Below are positions 1 to 5,300 of a stretch of 5,350 nt of DNA, one piece after another (position 1 is the first letter of the stretch; the number at the start of each line of letters is the position of its first letter). The notes under the pieces were generated by a model. The model was not told the DNA's origin and did not search any database. It saw nothing but the letters and a program-made list of their open reading frames with translations. The DNA comes from Ruminococcus sp. CAG:254 (GTDB taxonomy: Bacteria; Bacillota; Clostridia; Oscillospirales; Ruminococcaceae). Where the stretch lies: positions 17,310-22,659 of the forward strand of contig HF997878.1 in NCBI GenBank assembly GCA_000433635.1. Reading direction: 5' to 3'. Made by a program: the position numbers and the translations under genes.

Positions 1-56
1 TGCTGCACTGCAATCGGGATTCGGCAGGAAAACAGAGAGGAGATACAGGAACGTGA
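1..56 (+). CDS. 3' end of a possible upstream gene (partial, unidentified)
   Basis: The frame beginning at base 3 is open to the left edge and stops with TGA at 54-56. The visible tail reads LHCNRDSAGKQRGDTGT. Its stop overlaps the GTG start of the response regulator as GTGA, exactly the junction seen between the regulator and the kinase, which suggests a translationally coupled upstream cistron. The Shine-Dalgarno of the regulator (AGGAG, 38-42) would lie inside this tail. The other two frames are also open from base 1, so the choice of frame rests only on the GTGA junction. Seventeen residues are too few to name a family. PhoU is a common neighbour of PhoP/PhoR pairs in Firmicutes, but nothing in this tail proves it. 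Confidence 0.35.
   Translation, partial: LHCNRDSAGKQRGDTGT
38..55 (+). promoter_or_regulatory. Ribosome binding site deciding the GTG start of the response regulator
   Basis: AGGAG at 38-42 lies 10 bases before GTG at 53. No better start exists: the frame is open upstream to the window edge, but the N-terminus MIYFLEDD begins exactly where a receiver domain should, two residues before the first beta strand ends in the acidic cluster. Confidence 0.75.
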
Positions 57-733
57 TTTATTTTTTGGAAGATGATGATAGTATTCGGGAATTGGTGATT
101 TATACCTTGCGGAATACAGGCATGGAGGCAATGGGCTTTCCCAGACCTTCTGCGTTCTGGGAGGCGATGCAGCAGGAAGAACTGCCGGCACTGGTCTTGC
201 TGGATATTATGCTGCCCGAAGAAGATGGCGTTTCTGTATTGAAAAAACTGCGGGCAAATCGGGCAACGAAAACGCTGCCTGTGATTATGCTGACCGCAAA
301 GGGAACAGAATACGATCAGGTAATGGGCTTGGATTATGGTGCAGATGATTACATCCCGAAGCCGTTTGGCATGATGGCATTGATTGCCCGTATCAAAGCG
401 GTTTTGCGGCGGTCTGCTCCGAGCGAAGAGGAGCAGGAATATGTATTGGGGGATTTATATGTGAATCCGACCCGTCACATTGTCCGAGTGGGCAAAGAAC
501 CCGTTAGCCTGACGTTGAAAGAATTTGAACTGTTGTGTTTGCTGCTGGAACATCAGGGCGTGGTGTTTACCCGTGACCGGCTGTTGAATCATATCTGGGG
601 ATATGCATTTGACGGGGAAAGCCGAACGGTGGACGTACATGTCCGGCACTTGCGGCAAAAGCTGGGCGAATGTGGAAAATACATTGAAACCGTGCGAGGC
701 ATTGGATACCGTGCAGGAGATGGGGAATCGTGA
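53..733 (+). CDS. OmpR/PhoB-family response regulator (PhoP-like), GTG start
   Basis: Cytoplasmic DNA-binding response regulator of 226 residues, the usual length for the OmpR/PhoB family. The receiver domain spans about residues 1-120. It has the acidic triad DDD at 7-9, the phospho-acceptor Asp51 in LVLLDIMLP, the switch Thr81 in IMLTAK and the conserved Lys103 in YIPKPF. A winged-helix effector domain follows at about 130-223, with the recognition-helix segment SRTVDVHVRHLRQKL and the wing IETVRGIGYR. Asp51 should be phosphorylated by the kinase encoded immediately downstream, with which it shares a 4-base GTGA overlap. The PhoP assignment rests on its pairing with a PhoR-type kinase of about 574 residues; the family assignment is firm, the regulon unknown. 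Translation starts at GTG, supported by AGGAG 10 bases upstream. The promoter lies outside the window, and the gene is probably co-transcribed with an earlier gene. Confidence 0.95.
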   Translation: MIYFLEDDDSIRELVIYTLRNTGMEAMGFPRPSAFWEAMQQEELPALVLLDIMLPEEDGVSVLKKLRANRATKTLPVIMLTAKGTEYDQVMGLDYGADDYIPKPFGMMALIARIKAVLRRSAPSEEEQEYVLGDLYVNPTRHIVRVGKEPVSLTLKEFELLCLLLEHQGVVFTRDRLLNHIWGYAFDGESRTVDVHVRHLRQKLGECGKYIETVRGIGYRAGDGES

Positions 734-2454
734 AGAAACGAATTTTTTGCAGCATGGTGGCACTGGTTGGTTCTGCAATGGCACTTTGCTTTATTTTTAT
801 CACCGGACTGCTCTATGAACATTACAGCAATTTACAGGCAGAACAGCTGAAAGAAACGGCATCCTATATTGAACAGGGTTACGAAGCAGCCGGACAATCC
901 TATCTGGAAACCTTACAGACTGGAACGAATCGGGTAACCTTGATTGCAAAGGATGGAACGGTACTGTATGACAGTCAGGAACAGGATGTTTCTCAGATGG
1001 GCAACCATGCTGATCGGGAAGAGGTTCAGCAGGCGGAACAGGATGGTGTTGGATTTAGTCGGCGGTTTTCAAGTACGATGTCGAAAGAAACCGTTTACTA
1101 TGCCGTTCGGCTATCGGATCAAAGTGTGCTGCGAGTTTCCGTGGAATATCGGTCGCTGTTTGCAATGATGGGTGTTTTGCTGATGCAGGCACTATTTATT
1201 CTGTTGGTGATGCTGATTCTGGCGTTGCTGGTTTCCTATCAGCTGACCAAGAAAATTGTCAAGCCCATCAATACGCTGGATTTGGAACATCCGGAGCAGG
1301 TTTCTACCTATGAAGAATTAGACCCATTACTCTGTAAGCTGGCAAGCCAGAATCGGGAAATTGTGCAGAAGATGGACATTTTGCGACAGCAGCAGTATGA
1401 ATTCAGTATGATTACAGAGCATATGCAAGAGGGCTTGTTTGTCATTGACCATGCTTATACCATTTTGACTTGCAATCAAAGTGCGATGCGGTTGTTTGGC
1501 TTGCAGCATTCTGTATTGCAAAAGAACATCTTAACCGTAGAACGGGGCGAACCATTTCGGAATGTGCTGGATGAGGCATTGCGGGGCAGACACTGCACTT
1601 CCCAGCTGGAACGGGAAGGGCGTGTCTATCAGCTGATTGCAAATCCGGTTTTACACAACGAAACACCGCAGGAGATGCAAGTACGAGAAGATGACCTGAT
1701 TGGGGTTGTCATTTTGATTCTGGATATTACAGAGAAAGAAACGCAGGAACGCTACCGCAGAGAATTTACTGCAAATGTTTCTCACGAGCTGAAAACACCG
1801 CTGACTTCCATTTCCGGCATTGCAGAAATCATGAAAAATGGAATCATGCTGCCGGCAGATGTCCCCCACTTTGCCGGAAAGATTTATGACGAATCGCAGC
1901 GGTTGATTACCCTGATTGGCGATATTATTAAGTTATCGCAGTTGGATGAACAGTCTGTTCCGTTTGCTTGGGAGTCCGTCAATCTGTTGGAACTGGCGGA
2001 AGATGTACAAAAACGCTTGCAGCCAGTTTGTGAAAAGCGAAAGATTACGTTTCAGGTGACCGGAACACCGTGCATCGTGCAGGGTGTGCGGCAGGTACTG
2101 GATGAAATGGTCTATAACATCAGTGAAAACGCCATCAAGTATAATCGGGAGGCTGGCAGCATTACCGTAACGACGGGTTACAAAGAACGGCATCCGTTTA
2201 TTCGTGTGACGGATACGGGGATCGGCATTCCGAAAGCCGAACAGGAACGGGTATTCGAGCGGTTTTATCGAGTCGATAAGAGCCATTCCAAAGCAGTCGG
2301 CGGAACAGGCTTAGGGCTGTCGATTGTGAAACACGGTGCAATTCTGCATCATGCAACGATTCATTTGGATAGTACTGAACAGGTTGGAACGACGATTGAA
2401 ATTCTGTTTACCGGAAATACGGAGCAGGAAGAGCAATCAGAAGAAACCGCATAA
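730..2454 (+). CDS. PhoR-type sensor histidine kinase, membrane bound, with PAS domain
   Basis: Histidine kinase of 574 residues, close to Bacillus PhoR in length and layout. Transmembrane segment 1 spans about residues 8-28. An extracytoplasmic sensor region of about 115 residues (29-143) carries a PAS/CACHE-like LIAKDGTVLYDS stretch at 71-82. Transmembrane segment 2 spans about 144-170. A short linker KKIVKPI at 174-180 resembles the start of a HAMP domain. A cytoplasmic PAS domain lies at about 222-335 (MITEHMQEGLFVID ... VVILILDIT). The HisKA domain has SHELKTP at 351-357, with His352 as the phosphorylation site. The HATPase domain has the N box around Asn463/Asn467, the G1 box DTGIGI at 495-500, the F box ERVFERFYRVD and the G2 box GGTGLGL at 524-530. 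All catalytic motifs are intact. The GTG start overlaps the regulator stop (GTGA), with AGGAG at 715-719. It should phosphorylate the preceding regulator. The ligand is not evident. Confidence 0.95.
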   Translation: MKKRIFCSMVALVGSAMALCFIFITGLLYEHYSNLQAEQLKETASYIEQGYEAAGQSYLETLQTGTNRVTLIAKDGTVLYDSQEQDVSQMGNHADREEVQQAEQDGVGFSRRFSSTMSKETVYYAVRLSDQSVLRVSVEYRSLFAMMGVLLMQALFILLVMLILALLVSYQLTKKIVKPINTLDLEHPEQVSTYEELDPLLCKLASQNREIVQKMDILRQQQYEFSMITEHMQEGLFVIDHAYTILTCNQSAMRLFGLQHSVLQKNILTVERGEPFRNVLDEALRGRHCTSQLEREGRVYQLIANPVLHNETPQEMQVREDDLIGVVILILDITEKETQERYRREFTANVSHELKTPLTSISGIAEIMKNGIMLPADVPHFAGKIYDESQRLITLIGDIIKLSQLDEQSVPFAWESVNLLELAEDVQKRLQPVCEKRKITFQVTGTPCIVQGVRQVLDEMVYNISENAIKYNREAGSITVTTGYKERHPFIRVTDTGIGIPKAEQERVFERFYRVDKSHSKAVGGTGLGLSIVKHGAILHHATIHLDSTEQVGTTIEILFTGNTEQEEQSEETA

Positions 2455-2469
2455 ATGCCCCTAGATAAC

Positions 2470-2516
2470 AATCGCCTTGGAACTGTAGATTGCAGTTTCA
2501 AGGCGGTTTTGTTTTT
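2470..2516 (+). terminator. Intrinsic terminator after the kinase gene
   Basis: A 13-bp stem, CGCCTTGGAACTG (2473-2485) with CAGTTTCAAGGCG read from the right (2493-2505 region), contains one G-U pair and a 7-base loop. AA/TT plus a wobble extend it at the base. TTTTGTTTTT follows at 2507-2516. It lies 16 bases after the kinase stop and ends the rightward operon. Confidence 0.9.
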
Positions 2517-2540
2517 GATTGGGATAGAGTTTCAGGAATC

Positions 2541-2593
2541 AAAAAATCCCGCTGTTTTCTTGCAGGTTGCAAGGAACAGCGGGATTCTTTTTT
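2541..2593. terminator. Bidirectional terminator between convergent kinase and phosphohexomutase genes
   Basis: Nested hairpin: a 12-bp outer stem AATCCCGCTGTT (2545-2556) pairs with AACAGCGGGATT (2575-2586), and an inner stem CTTGCA (2559-2564) pairs with TGCAAG (2568-2573) around a GGT loop. Six A lie on the left (2541-2546) and six T on the right (2588-2593), so it has a U tract in either direction. For the - strand gene it lies 25 bases past the stop codon. For the + strand it is a backup to the first terminator. Confidence 0.88.
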
Positions 2594-2617
2594 ATAGAAT
2601 GATTTTGTCAGCAGAAA

Positions 2618-4339
2618 TTATTCTGCCAGCATGATGGCACTGAATGCAGCGTCCAGTTCATCCTTCTTTGCAGCAGCTTCTGCTTCTGTTGCAGCAGTTG
2701 TGGTATAATATGCCTTAATCTTCGGCTCTGTACCAGATGGACGGATGATAACCTTTGCACCCTGTTCCAGTGTGAACGAGAGGACGTTCGACTTCGGCAG
2801 TGTGATTGTAGTTTCTGTTCCGGTTGTCAGGTCAATGGAAACCTGCTTTTCATAGTCTGCAAACTGAATGACTTTCAGGTTGTCAATCTGTTCCGGACGG
2901 TGGGTACGCAGGTGTTCCATGATGTTCTGCATCCGAATCATACCGCTTTCGCCTTCAAACGTAAAGCTGTGCTGAGCGTGTACATAAACACCATATTTCT
3001 GATACAGGTTTTCTCTTGCCTGCATCATGGAAATGCCCTTTGTACGATAATAAGCAGCCATTTCGCAGATGAGCATGGATGCAACAACGGCATCCTTATC
3101 CCGAACATAAGAGCCAGCCAGATAGCCATAGCTTTCTTCAAAGCCAAAGATATACCGGTCTTCTTCGCCCTTTTCTTCCAGGAAACCAATCTGTTCGCCG
3201 ATGAACTTAAAGCCCGTCAGAACTTCAATCAGTTCTACATCATAAGCTTTGCAGATTGCTTCTACAATGTCAGTGGTAACGATGGTCTTTACTGCAACCG
3301 GATGCTTCGGCATCGTGCCCTTCTGAATCCGCTGTTCGCAGATATATTCCAGCAGCATTGCACCAACTTCATTACCGGAGAACAGTGCATATCCGCCTTT
3401 TCCATCTGGAACGGCAATGCCAACACGGTCAGCATCTGGGTCAGTTGCCAGCAGCAAATCCGGCTTTACCTGGTCGCAGTACTGCAAACCGAGCTGCAAT
3501 GCTTCCCGAATTTCCGGATTCGGATACGGACAGGTGGTAAAGTTGCCGTCTGGATTTTCCTGTTCCTTAACAACGGTTACTTCCTGAATGCCGATGCGGT
3601 TCAGAATGGTGCGAACCGGCTTGTTTCCAGTACCATTCAGCGGAGTGTAGACAATCTTCAGACCGCTTTTTGCACATAGGTCGGTATTGATGCCCTGTGC
3701 CAGAACATTTCGGAAATAATCTTCAATGACATCGTCGCCGATATAGGAAATCATGCCGGCAGCAAGTGCTTCATCAAACGGCATGTGCTTGACATCGTTG
3801 AAAATGTCCAGTGCATTGATTTTTGCAAGAACAGCATCCGCAGCATCAATGGTCATCTGACAGCCATCGCTGCCGTATGCCTTGTAGCCGTTGTACTTTG
3901 CCGGGTTGTGGCTGGCAGTTACCATAATACCAGCACTGCAATGCAGTGCACGAACAGCAAAAGACAGCATCGGGGTTGGTTTCAGTTCGGTGTAGATGTG
4001 AACCTTTACCCCATTTGCAGCGAGTACTTCCGCAGCAGCCTTTGCAAAGTCTGTGGACTTGATTCGGCTGTCATAGGAAATTGCAACGCTTGGTTCGGAA
4101 AATGCTTCTTTTACATAGTTCGCCAGACCCTGAGTTGCTTTGCGAACGGTATAGATGTTCATACGATTGGTGCCAGCACCAATTACGCCACGCAGACCGC
4201 CTGTTCCAAAAGCAAGATCCCGATAAAAGCGATCTTGAATGGCTTCTGCATCGTTTTCAATGGCAGACAATTCCGACTGTAAATCCGGATCGTCTATGGC
4301 GTTTTTCCGCCAGCTCTGATAGAGTTCCATTTCAGTCAT
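2618..4339 (-). CDS. pgcA: Phospho-sugar mutase, PgcA/PGM2-type alpha-D-phosphohexomutase
   Basis: Cytoplasmic enzyme of 573 residues interconverting glucose-1-phosphate and glucose-6-phosphate (possibly mannose phosphates too), feeding UDP-glucose, polysaccharide and glycogen metabolism. All four superfamily domains are present. The catalytic phosphoserine loop is TASHNP at 141-146 (Ser143). The Mg-binding loop is DPDADR at 300-305. The sugar-specificity loop is GFEESYGY at 399-406, and the phosphate-binding loop of domain 4 is RPSGTEPK at 533-540. FGTGGLRG at 44-51 is the typical N-terminal signature of the PGM2/PgcA branch, whose Bacillus member is about 580 residues. An ATG five codons upstream (4354) overlaps the Shine-Dalgarno itself. 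The start at 4339 is preferred because GGAGG lies 8 bases before it. The gene is transcribed alone from its own promoter and converges on the two-component operon. No defects are seen. The exact sugar preference is inferred. Confidence 0.95.
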   Translation of the reverse strand: MTEMELYQSWRKNAIDDPDLQSELSAIENDAEAIQDRFYRDLAFGTGGLRGVIGAGTNRMNIYTVRKATQGLANYVKEAFSEPSVAISYDSRIKSTDFAKAAAEVLAANGVKVHIYTELKPTPMLSFAVRALHCSAGIMVTASHNPAKYNGYKAYGSDGCQMTIDAADAVLAKINALDIFNDVKHMPFDEALAAGMISYIGDDVIEDYFRNVLAQGINTDLCAKSGLKIVYTPLNGTGNKPVRTILNRIGIQEVTVVKEQENPDGNFTTCPYPNPEIREALQLGLQYCDQVKPDLLLATDPDADRVGIAVPDGKGGYALFSGNEVGAMLLEYICEQRIQKGTMPKHPVAVKTIVTTDIVEAICKAYDVELIEVLTGFKFIGEQIGFLEEKGEEDRYIFGFEESYGYLAGSYVRDKDAVVASMLICEMAAYYRTKGISMMQARENLYQKYGVYVHAQHSFTFEGESGMIRMQNIMEHLRTHRPEQIDNLKVIQFADYEKQVSIDLTTGTETTITLPKSNVLSFTLEQGAKVIIRPSGTEPKIKAYYTTTAATEAEAAAKKDELDAAFSAIMLAE

Positions 4340-4347
4340 AAAAAAAA

Positions 4348-4352
4348 CCTCC
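4348..4352 (-). promoter_or_regulatory. Ribosome binding site of the phosphohexomutase, fixing its start
   Basis: On the - strand GGAGG is followed by eight T and then ATG at 4339-4337. The alternative upstream ATG at 4354-4352 shares bases with this GGAGG and has no ribosome site of its own, so the shorter protein is the better call. Confidence 0.8.
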
Positions 4353-4377
4353 ATGTCAAGATTTCATTACATCCTTT

Positions 4378-4405
4378 ATTATACCACACGAAGCGAAAAA
4401 AGCAA
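4378..4405 (-). promoter_or_regulatory. Promoter of the phosphohexomutase gene
   Basis: On the - strand a perfect TATAAT (4383-4378) follows a weaker -35, TTGCTT (4405-4400), with a 16-base spacer. Transcription would start near 4371, giving a leader of about 30 bases. The -10 is convincing; the -35 matches the consensus at only half its positions. Confidence 0.65.
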
Positions 4406-4452
4406 ATAGAAATTGCTACGGTTTTATAAAATATTTCGGAAAGAGTAAAAAA

Positions 4453-4548
4453 ATGCTTGTTTGTGAGGAAAAAGATGGAGAAAATGGGATGATGAAATTT
4501 GAAATTTTGTCGAATATGGAAGAATGCTTCTATTATATAGTTATATAA
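4453..4548 (+). other. Short open frame of 31 codons in the gap between two - strand genes (doubtful)
   Basis: An ATG at 4453 opens a frame ending at TAA 4546-4548 (starts MLVCEEKDGENG, ends CFYYIVI). Upstream GGAAAGAG (4438-4445) is a weak ribosome site. No promoter was recognised and no family is recognisable, so chance is the likelier explanation in this AT-rich gap. The same gap holds an AT-only inverted repeat, TTATATA-GT-TATATAA (4533-4548). Confidence 0.12.
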
Positions 4549-4566
4549 GGGCTGTGAAAAGTGAAT

Positions 4567-4818
4567 TTATGCAAAAAGAGATTCGGGTAGTAAATCCAGA
4601 ACAGAAACTTGTAAAACTTCTGCCAGTGCCACAAGTTCCAAATCGGTTACGGTGCGAGAATAATCCTCAATGCGAGAAATAGACCCTCTGCAAATGTAAA
4701 TCGCTAAGGTTTCCAGTTTATCGGCAAGCTGTTGTTGGCTGTAGCCACGCTGTATGCGATAAAATCGAACCCGTTCGCCGATAAGATTCTTTTTTTGCTG
4801 GTCAATGATGCGTGCCAT
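4567..4818 (-). CDS. Small XRE-family helix-turn-helix transcriptional regulator
   Basis: Protein of 83 residues consisting almost only of a HTH_3/Cro-CI DNA-binding domain. The scaffold is visible: GERVRFYRIQRGYSQQQLADKL (14-35) gives helices 1 and 2. ISRIE at 47-51 ends the recognition helix, and TDLELVALAEVLQVSVLDLL (58-77) forms the C-terminal helices. The turn ETLAIYICRG between helices 2 and 3 is longer than in phage 434-type repressors, as in a group of small clostridial XRE proteins. No sensor, protease or oligomerisation domain follows. The ATG at 4818 has AAGGAGG 8 bases upstream. Two palindromes just upstream are probable autoregulatory operators, the nearer one directly before the ribosome site. 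It lies in the same orientation as the phosphohexomutase gene, 227 bases away, with no clear terminator between them. The targets are unknown. Confidence 0.85.
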   Translation of the reverse strand: MARIIDQQKKNLIGERVRFYRIQRGYSQQQLADKLETLAIYICRGSISRIEDYSRTVTDLELVALAEVLQVSVLDLLPESLFA

Positions 4819-4826
4819 GAAAAAAT

Positions 4827-4833
4827 CCTCCTT
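4827..4833 (-). promoter_or_regulatory. Strong ribosome binding site of the XRE gene
   Basis: AAGGAGG on the - strand, 8 bases before the ATG at 4818, near-perfect complement to the 16S tail. It supports this start and the reality of this short gene. Confidence 0.85.
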
Positions 4834-4834
4834 T

Positions 4835-4853
4835 TTGTCTTACCATAAGACAA
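4835..4853. promoter_or_regulatory. Palindromic operator O1 upstream of the XRE gene
   Basis: Perfect inverted repeat: TTGTCTTA, centre CCA, TAAGACAA. It sits between the ribosome site and the likely -10 of the XRE gene, covering the predicted transcription start. Binding here would block the promoter, the usual geometry for an autorepressor. The same motif recurs at 4884-4902, which makes chance unlikely. That the XRE protein is the binder is an inference from proximity. Confidence 0.72.
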
Positions 4854-4858
4854 CTGTT

Positions 4859-4864
4859 ATGATA
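4859..4864 (-). promoter_or_regulatory. Probable -10 element of the XRE gene promoter
   Basis: TATCAT on the - strand, one mismatch from TATAAT. Transcription would start near 4852, at the edge of operator O1. A -35 with normal spacing would fall at about 4882-4888, overlapping the left arm of operator O2, but the sequence there is far from consensus. The promoter is therefore weak or the call imperfect. Confidence 0.4.
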
Positions 4865-4866
4865 CA

Positions 4867-4895
4867 ATGAAAAATAAAAACGGTTGTCCTATAAT
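4867..4895 (+). promoter_or_regulatory. Possible rightward promoter embedded in operator O2
   Basis: ATGAAA (4867-4872, four of six matches to the -35 consensus), a 17-base spacer and a perfect TATAAT (4890-4895) point right. The -10 is the centre of the O2 palindrome, so occupancy of O2 would silence it. The transcript would start near 4902 and run into the hairpin at 4923-4954 and then the P1 region. No gene of its own is visible, so the promoter may be fortuitous. Confidence 0.35.
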
Positions 4896-4902
4896 AGGAC
4901 AA
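4884..4902. promoter_or_regulatory. Palindromic operator O2, second copy of the TTGTCYTA motif
   Basis: Perfect inverted repeat: TTGTCCTA, centre TAA, TAGGACAA. The arms differ from O1 only by a T/C change at position 6, compensated symmetrically in the other arm. The centre is 49 bp from that of O1. It lies near the expected -35 of the XRE gene and over a rightward TATAAT. Confidence 0.72.
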
Positions 4903-4922
4903 TTGGAATCAAAAAACGTGGC

Positions 4923-4954
4923 TTGCTGCCTTATAAAAGTATAAAAGGCAGCAA
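4923..4954. repeat. Inverted repeat/hairpin, possibly a leftward terminator
   Basis: TTGCTGCCTT (4923-4932) and AAGGCAGCAA (4945-4954) form a perfect 10-bp stem with a 12-base AT-rich loop. Read leftward, a run of six T follows after a gap of six bases (4911-4916 on the + strand is AAAAAA), so it could be a suboptimal terminator for leftward transcripts. Read rightward there is no U tract. Confidence 0.5.
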
Positions 4955-5035
4955 AAGAGTGGAATTTTGGAGCAGAACAGCGTAGATTTATACAGATTAT
5001 CCAAAAAAAGCAGTAAATTTTGTAGAAATATCGGC
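4955..5035. other. AT-rich stretch upstream of promoter P1, no gene seen
   Basis: No ORF with a ribosome site was found on either strand. A-rich tracts (for example AAAAAAAG around 5003-5010 and AAATTTTG around 5015-5022) lie just upstream of the P1 -35 and could act as an UP element. The - strand open frame through here starts with TTG without a ribosome site and crosses the operators, so it is not called. Confidence 0.4.
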
Positions 5036-5064
5036 TTGACAAATCACGATTCGTGTGCTATAAT
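5036..5064 (+). promoter_or_regulatory. Perfect-consensus sigma-A promoter P1
   Basis: TTGACA at 5036-5041, a spacer of exactly 17 and TATAAT at 5059-5064, preceded by TGC (extended -10). The predicted start is G5071, seven bases after the -10. The spacer contains a palindrome, CACGA-T-TCGTG (5045-5055), that could be an operator. Such a strong promoter is typical of stable RNA operons. With the similar P2 at 5301 it resembles the tandem promoters of Firmicute rRNA operons. Confidence 0.88.
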
Positions 5065-5148
5065 AATAAAGCTGTCGCACGAGGAAAGACGGCGTTAAGG
5101 AACTCGAAAGAGTGTGTAAAACCGGAAGCGGAAAGCTGAGGAACACCG

Positions 5149-5283
5149 ATGCAGGGAGCAGGGTGCAGCGAAGGGAAAGGGGAGCAAGACTTAACGAAAG
5201 CTTGGAACGTGAGAGAGCGGAGAAAAGATTGTATGCATTTCGTTGAGATGTTGAGGGAAGAGAATAGATTGAAAAGAACTTAA
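5149..5283 (+). CDS. Possible small ORF of 44 codons in the P1 transcript
   Basis: ATG at 5149 opens a frame to TAA 5281-5283. It begins MQGAGCSEGKGEQDLTKAWN and ends MLREENRLKRT, with a highly charged, potentially helical C-terminal half. AGGA at 5139-5142 lies 6 bases before the ATG, an acceptable ribosome site, and P1 would transcribe it. Against it: the ATG sits inside the CACC/GGTG hairpin, composition alone explains the many Glu/Lys/Arg/Gly codons, and no family is recognised. It is offered as a candidate only. Confidence 0.22.
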   Translation: MQGAGCSEGKGEQDLTKAWNVRERRKDCMHFVEMLREENRLKRT

Positions 5284-5287
5284 GTTC
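5276..5287. repeat. Perfect 12-bp palindrome just upstream of P2
   Basis: GAACTTAAGTTC is fully self-complementary with no spacer. It ends 13 bases before the P2 -35, in the position of an upstream activator or UP-element site, and overlaps the stop codon of the small ORF candidate. Function is unknown. Confidence 0.45.
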
Positions 5288-5300
5288 ACAATTTATTTAC

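Larger units (their letters stand above)
5071..5300 (+). ncRNA. Purine-rich transcribed leader between P1 and P2, possibly structured
   Basis: By hand count 5101-5280 is about 72% purine on the + strand. Visible pairings are GCTGTC/GACGGC (5071-5076 with 5088-5093, one wobble), ACTC-GAAA-GAGT (5102-5113, a GNRA tetraloop), CACC/GGTG (5144-5147 with 5162-5165) enclosing TGC/GCA, and a long-range CGTTAAG/CTTAACG (5093-5099 with 5190-5196). The last competes with a local hairpin at 5185-5204. No match to RNase P, tmRNA, SRP or 6S RNA was recognised. The conserved RNase P core (AGAnnnAUG, ACAGAA) is absent. It may be the P1 leader of an rRNA operon, an independent RNA, or partly coding. No terminator is seen before P2. 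Confidence 0.35.

Noticed and set aside
1933..2286. 117-residue open frame on the - strand inside the kinase gene
   Set aside because: Antisense to the HATPase domain; shadow frame.
2900..3679. 259-residue open frame on the + strand opposite the phosphohexomutase
   Set aside because: It is a shadow of a clearly real gene whose catalytic motifs lie on the other strand; no domain is recognisable.
3785..4282. 165-residue open frame on the + strand opposite the phosphohexomutase
   Set aside because: Antisense shadow with no ribosome site and no family resemblance.
4491..4510. Near-palindrome AAATTTGAAATTT in the gap between the XRE and phosphohexomutase genes
   Set aside because: Short AT-only arms in an AT-rich gap, no second copy, no promoter elements around it.
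4533..4548. TTATATA-GT-TATATAA as a terminator of the XRE gene
   Set aside because: A/T-only stem with no T run on the - strand; too weak for intrinsic termination.
4857..5042. 61-residue open frame on the - strand in the promoter region
   Set aside because: It starts with TTG without a ribosome site, has low-complexity Phe/Ile/Cys-rich composition, and runs across O2 and the hairpin.
5071..5220. RNase P RNA, suggested by GAGGAAAG and GGGAGCAGGGTG
   Set aside because: The bases after GAGGAAAG do not follow the conserved GAGGAAAGTCC core, and the other conserved regions (AGAnnnATG, ACAGAA) are missing.
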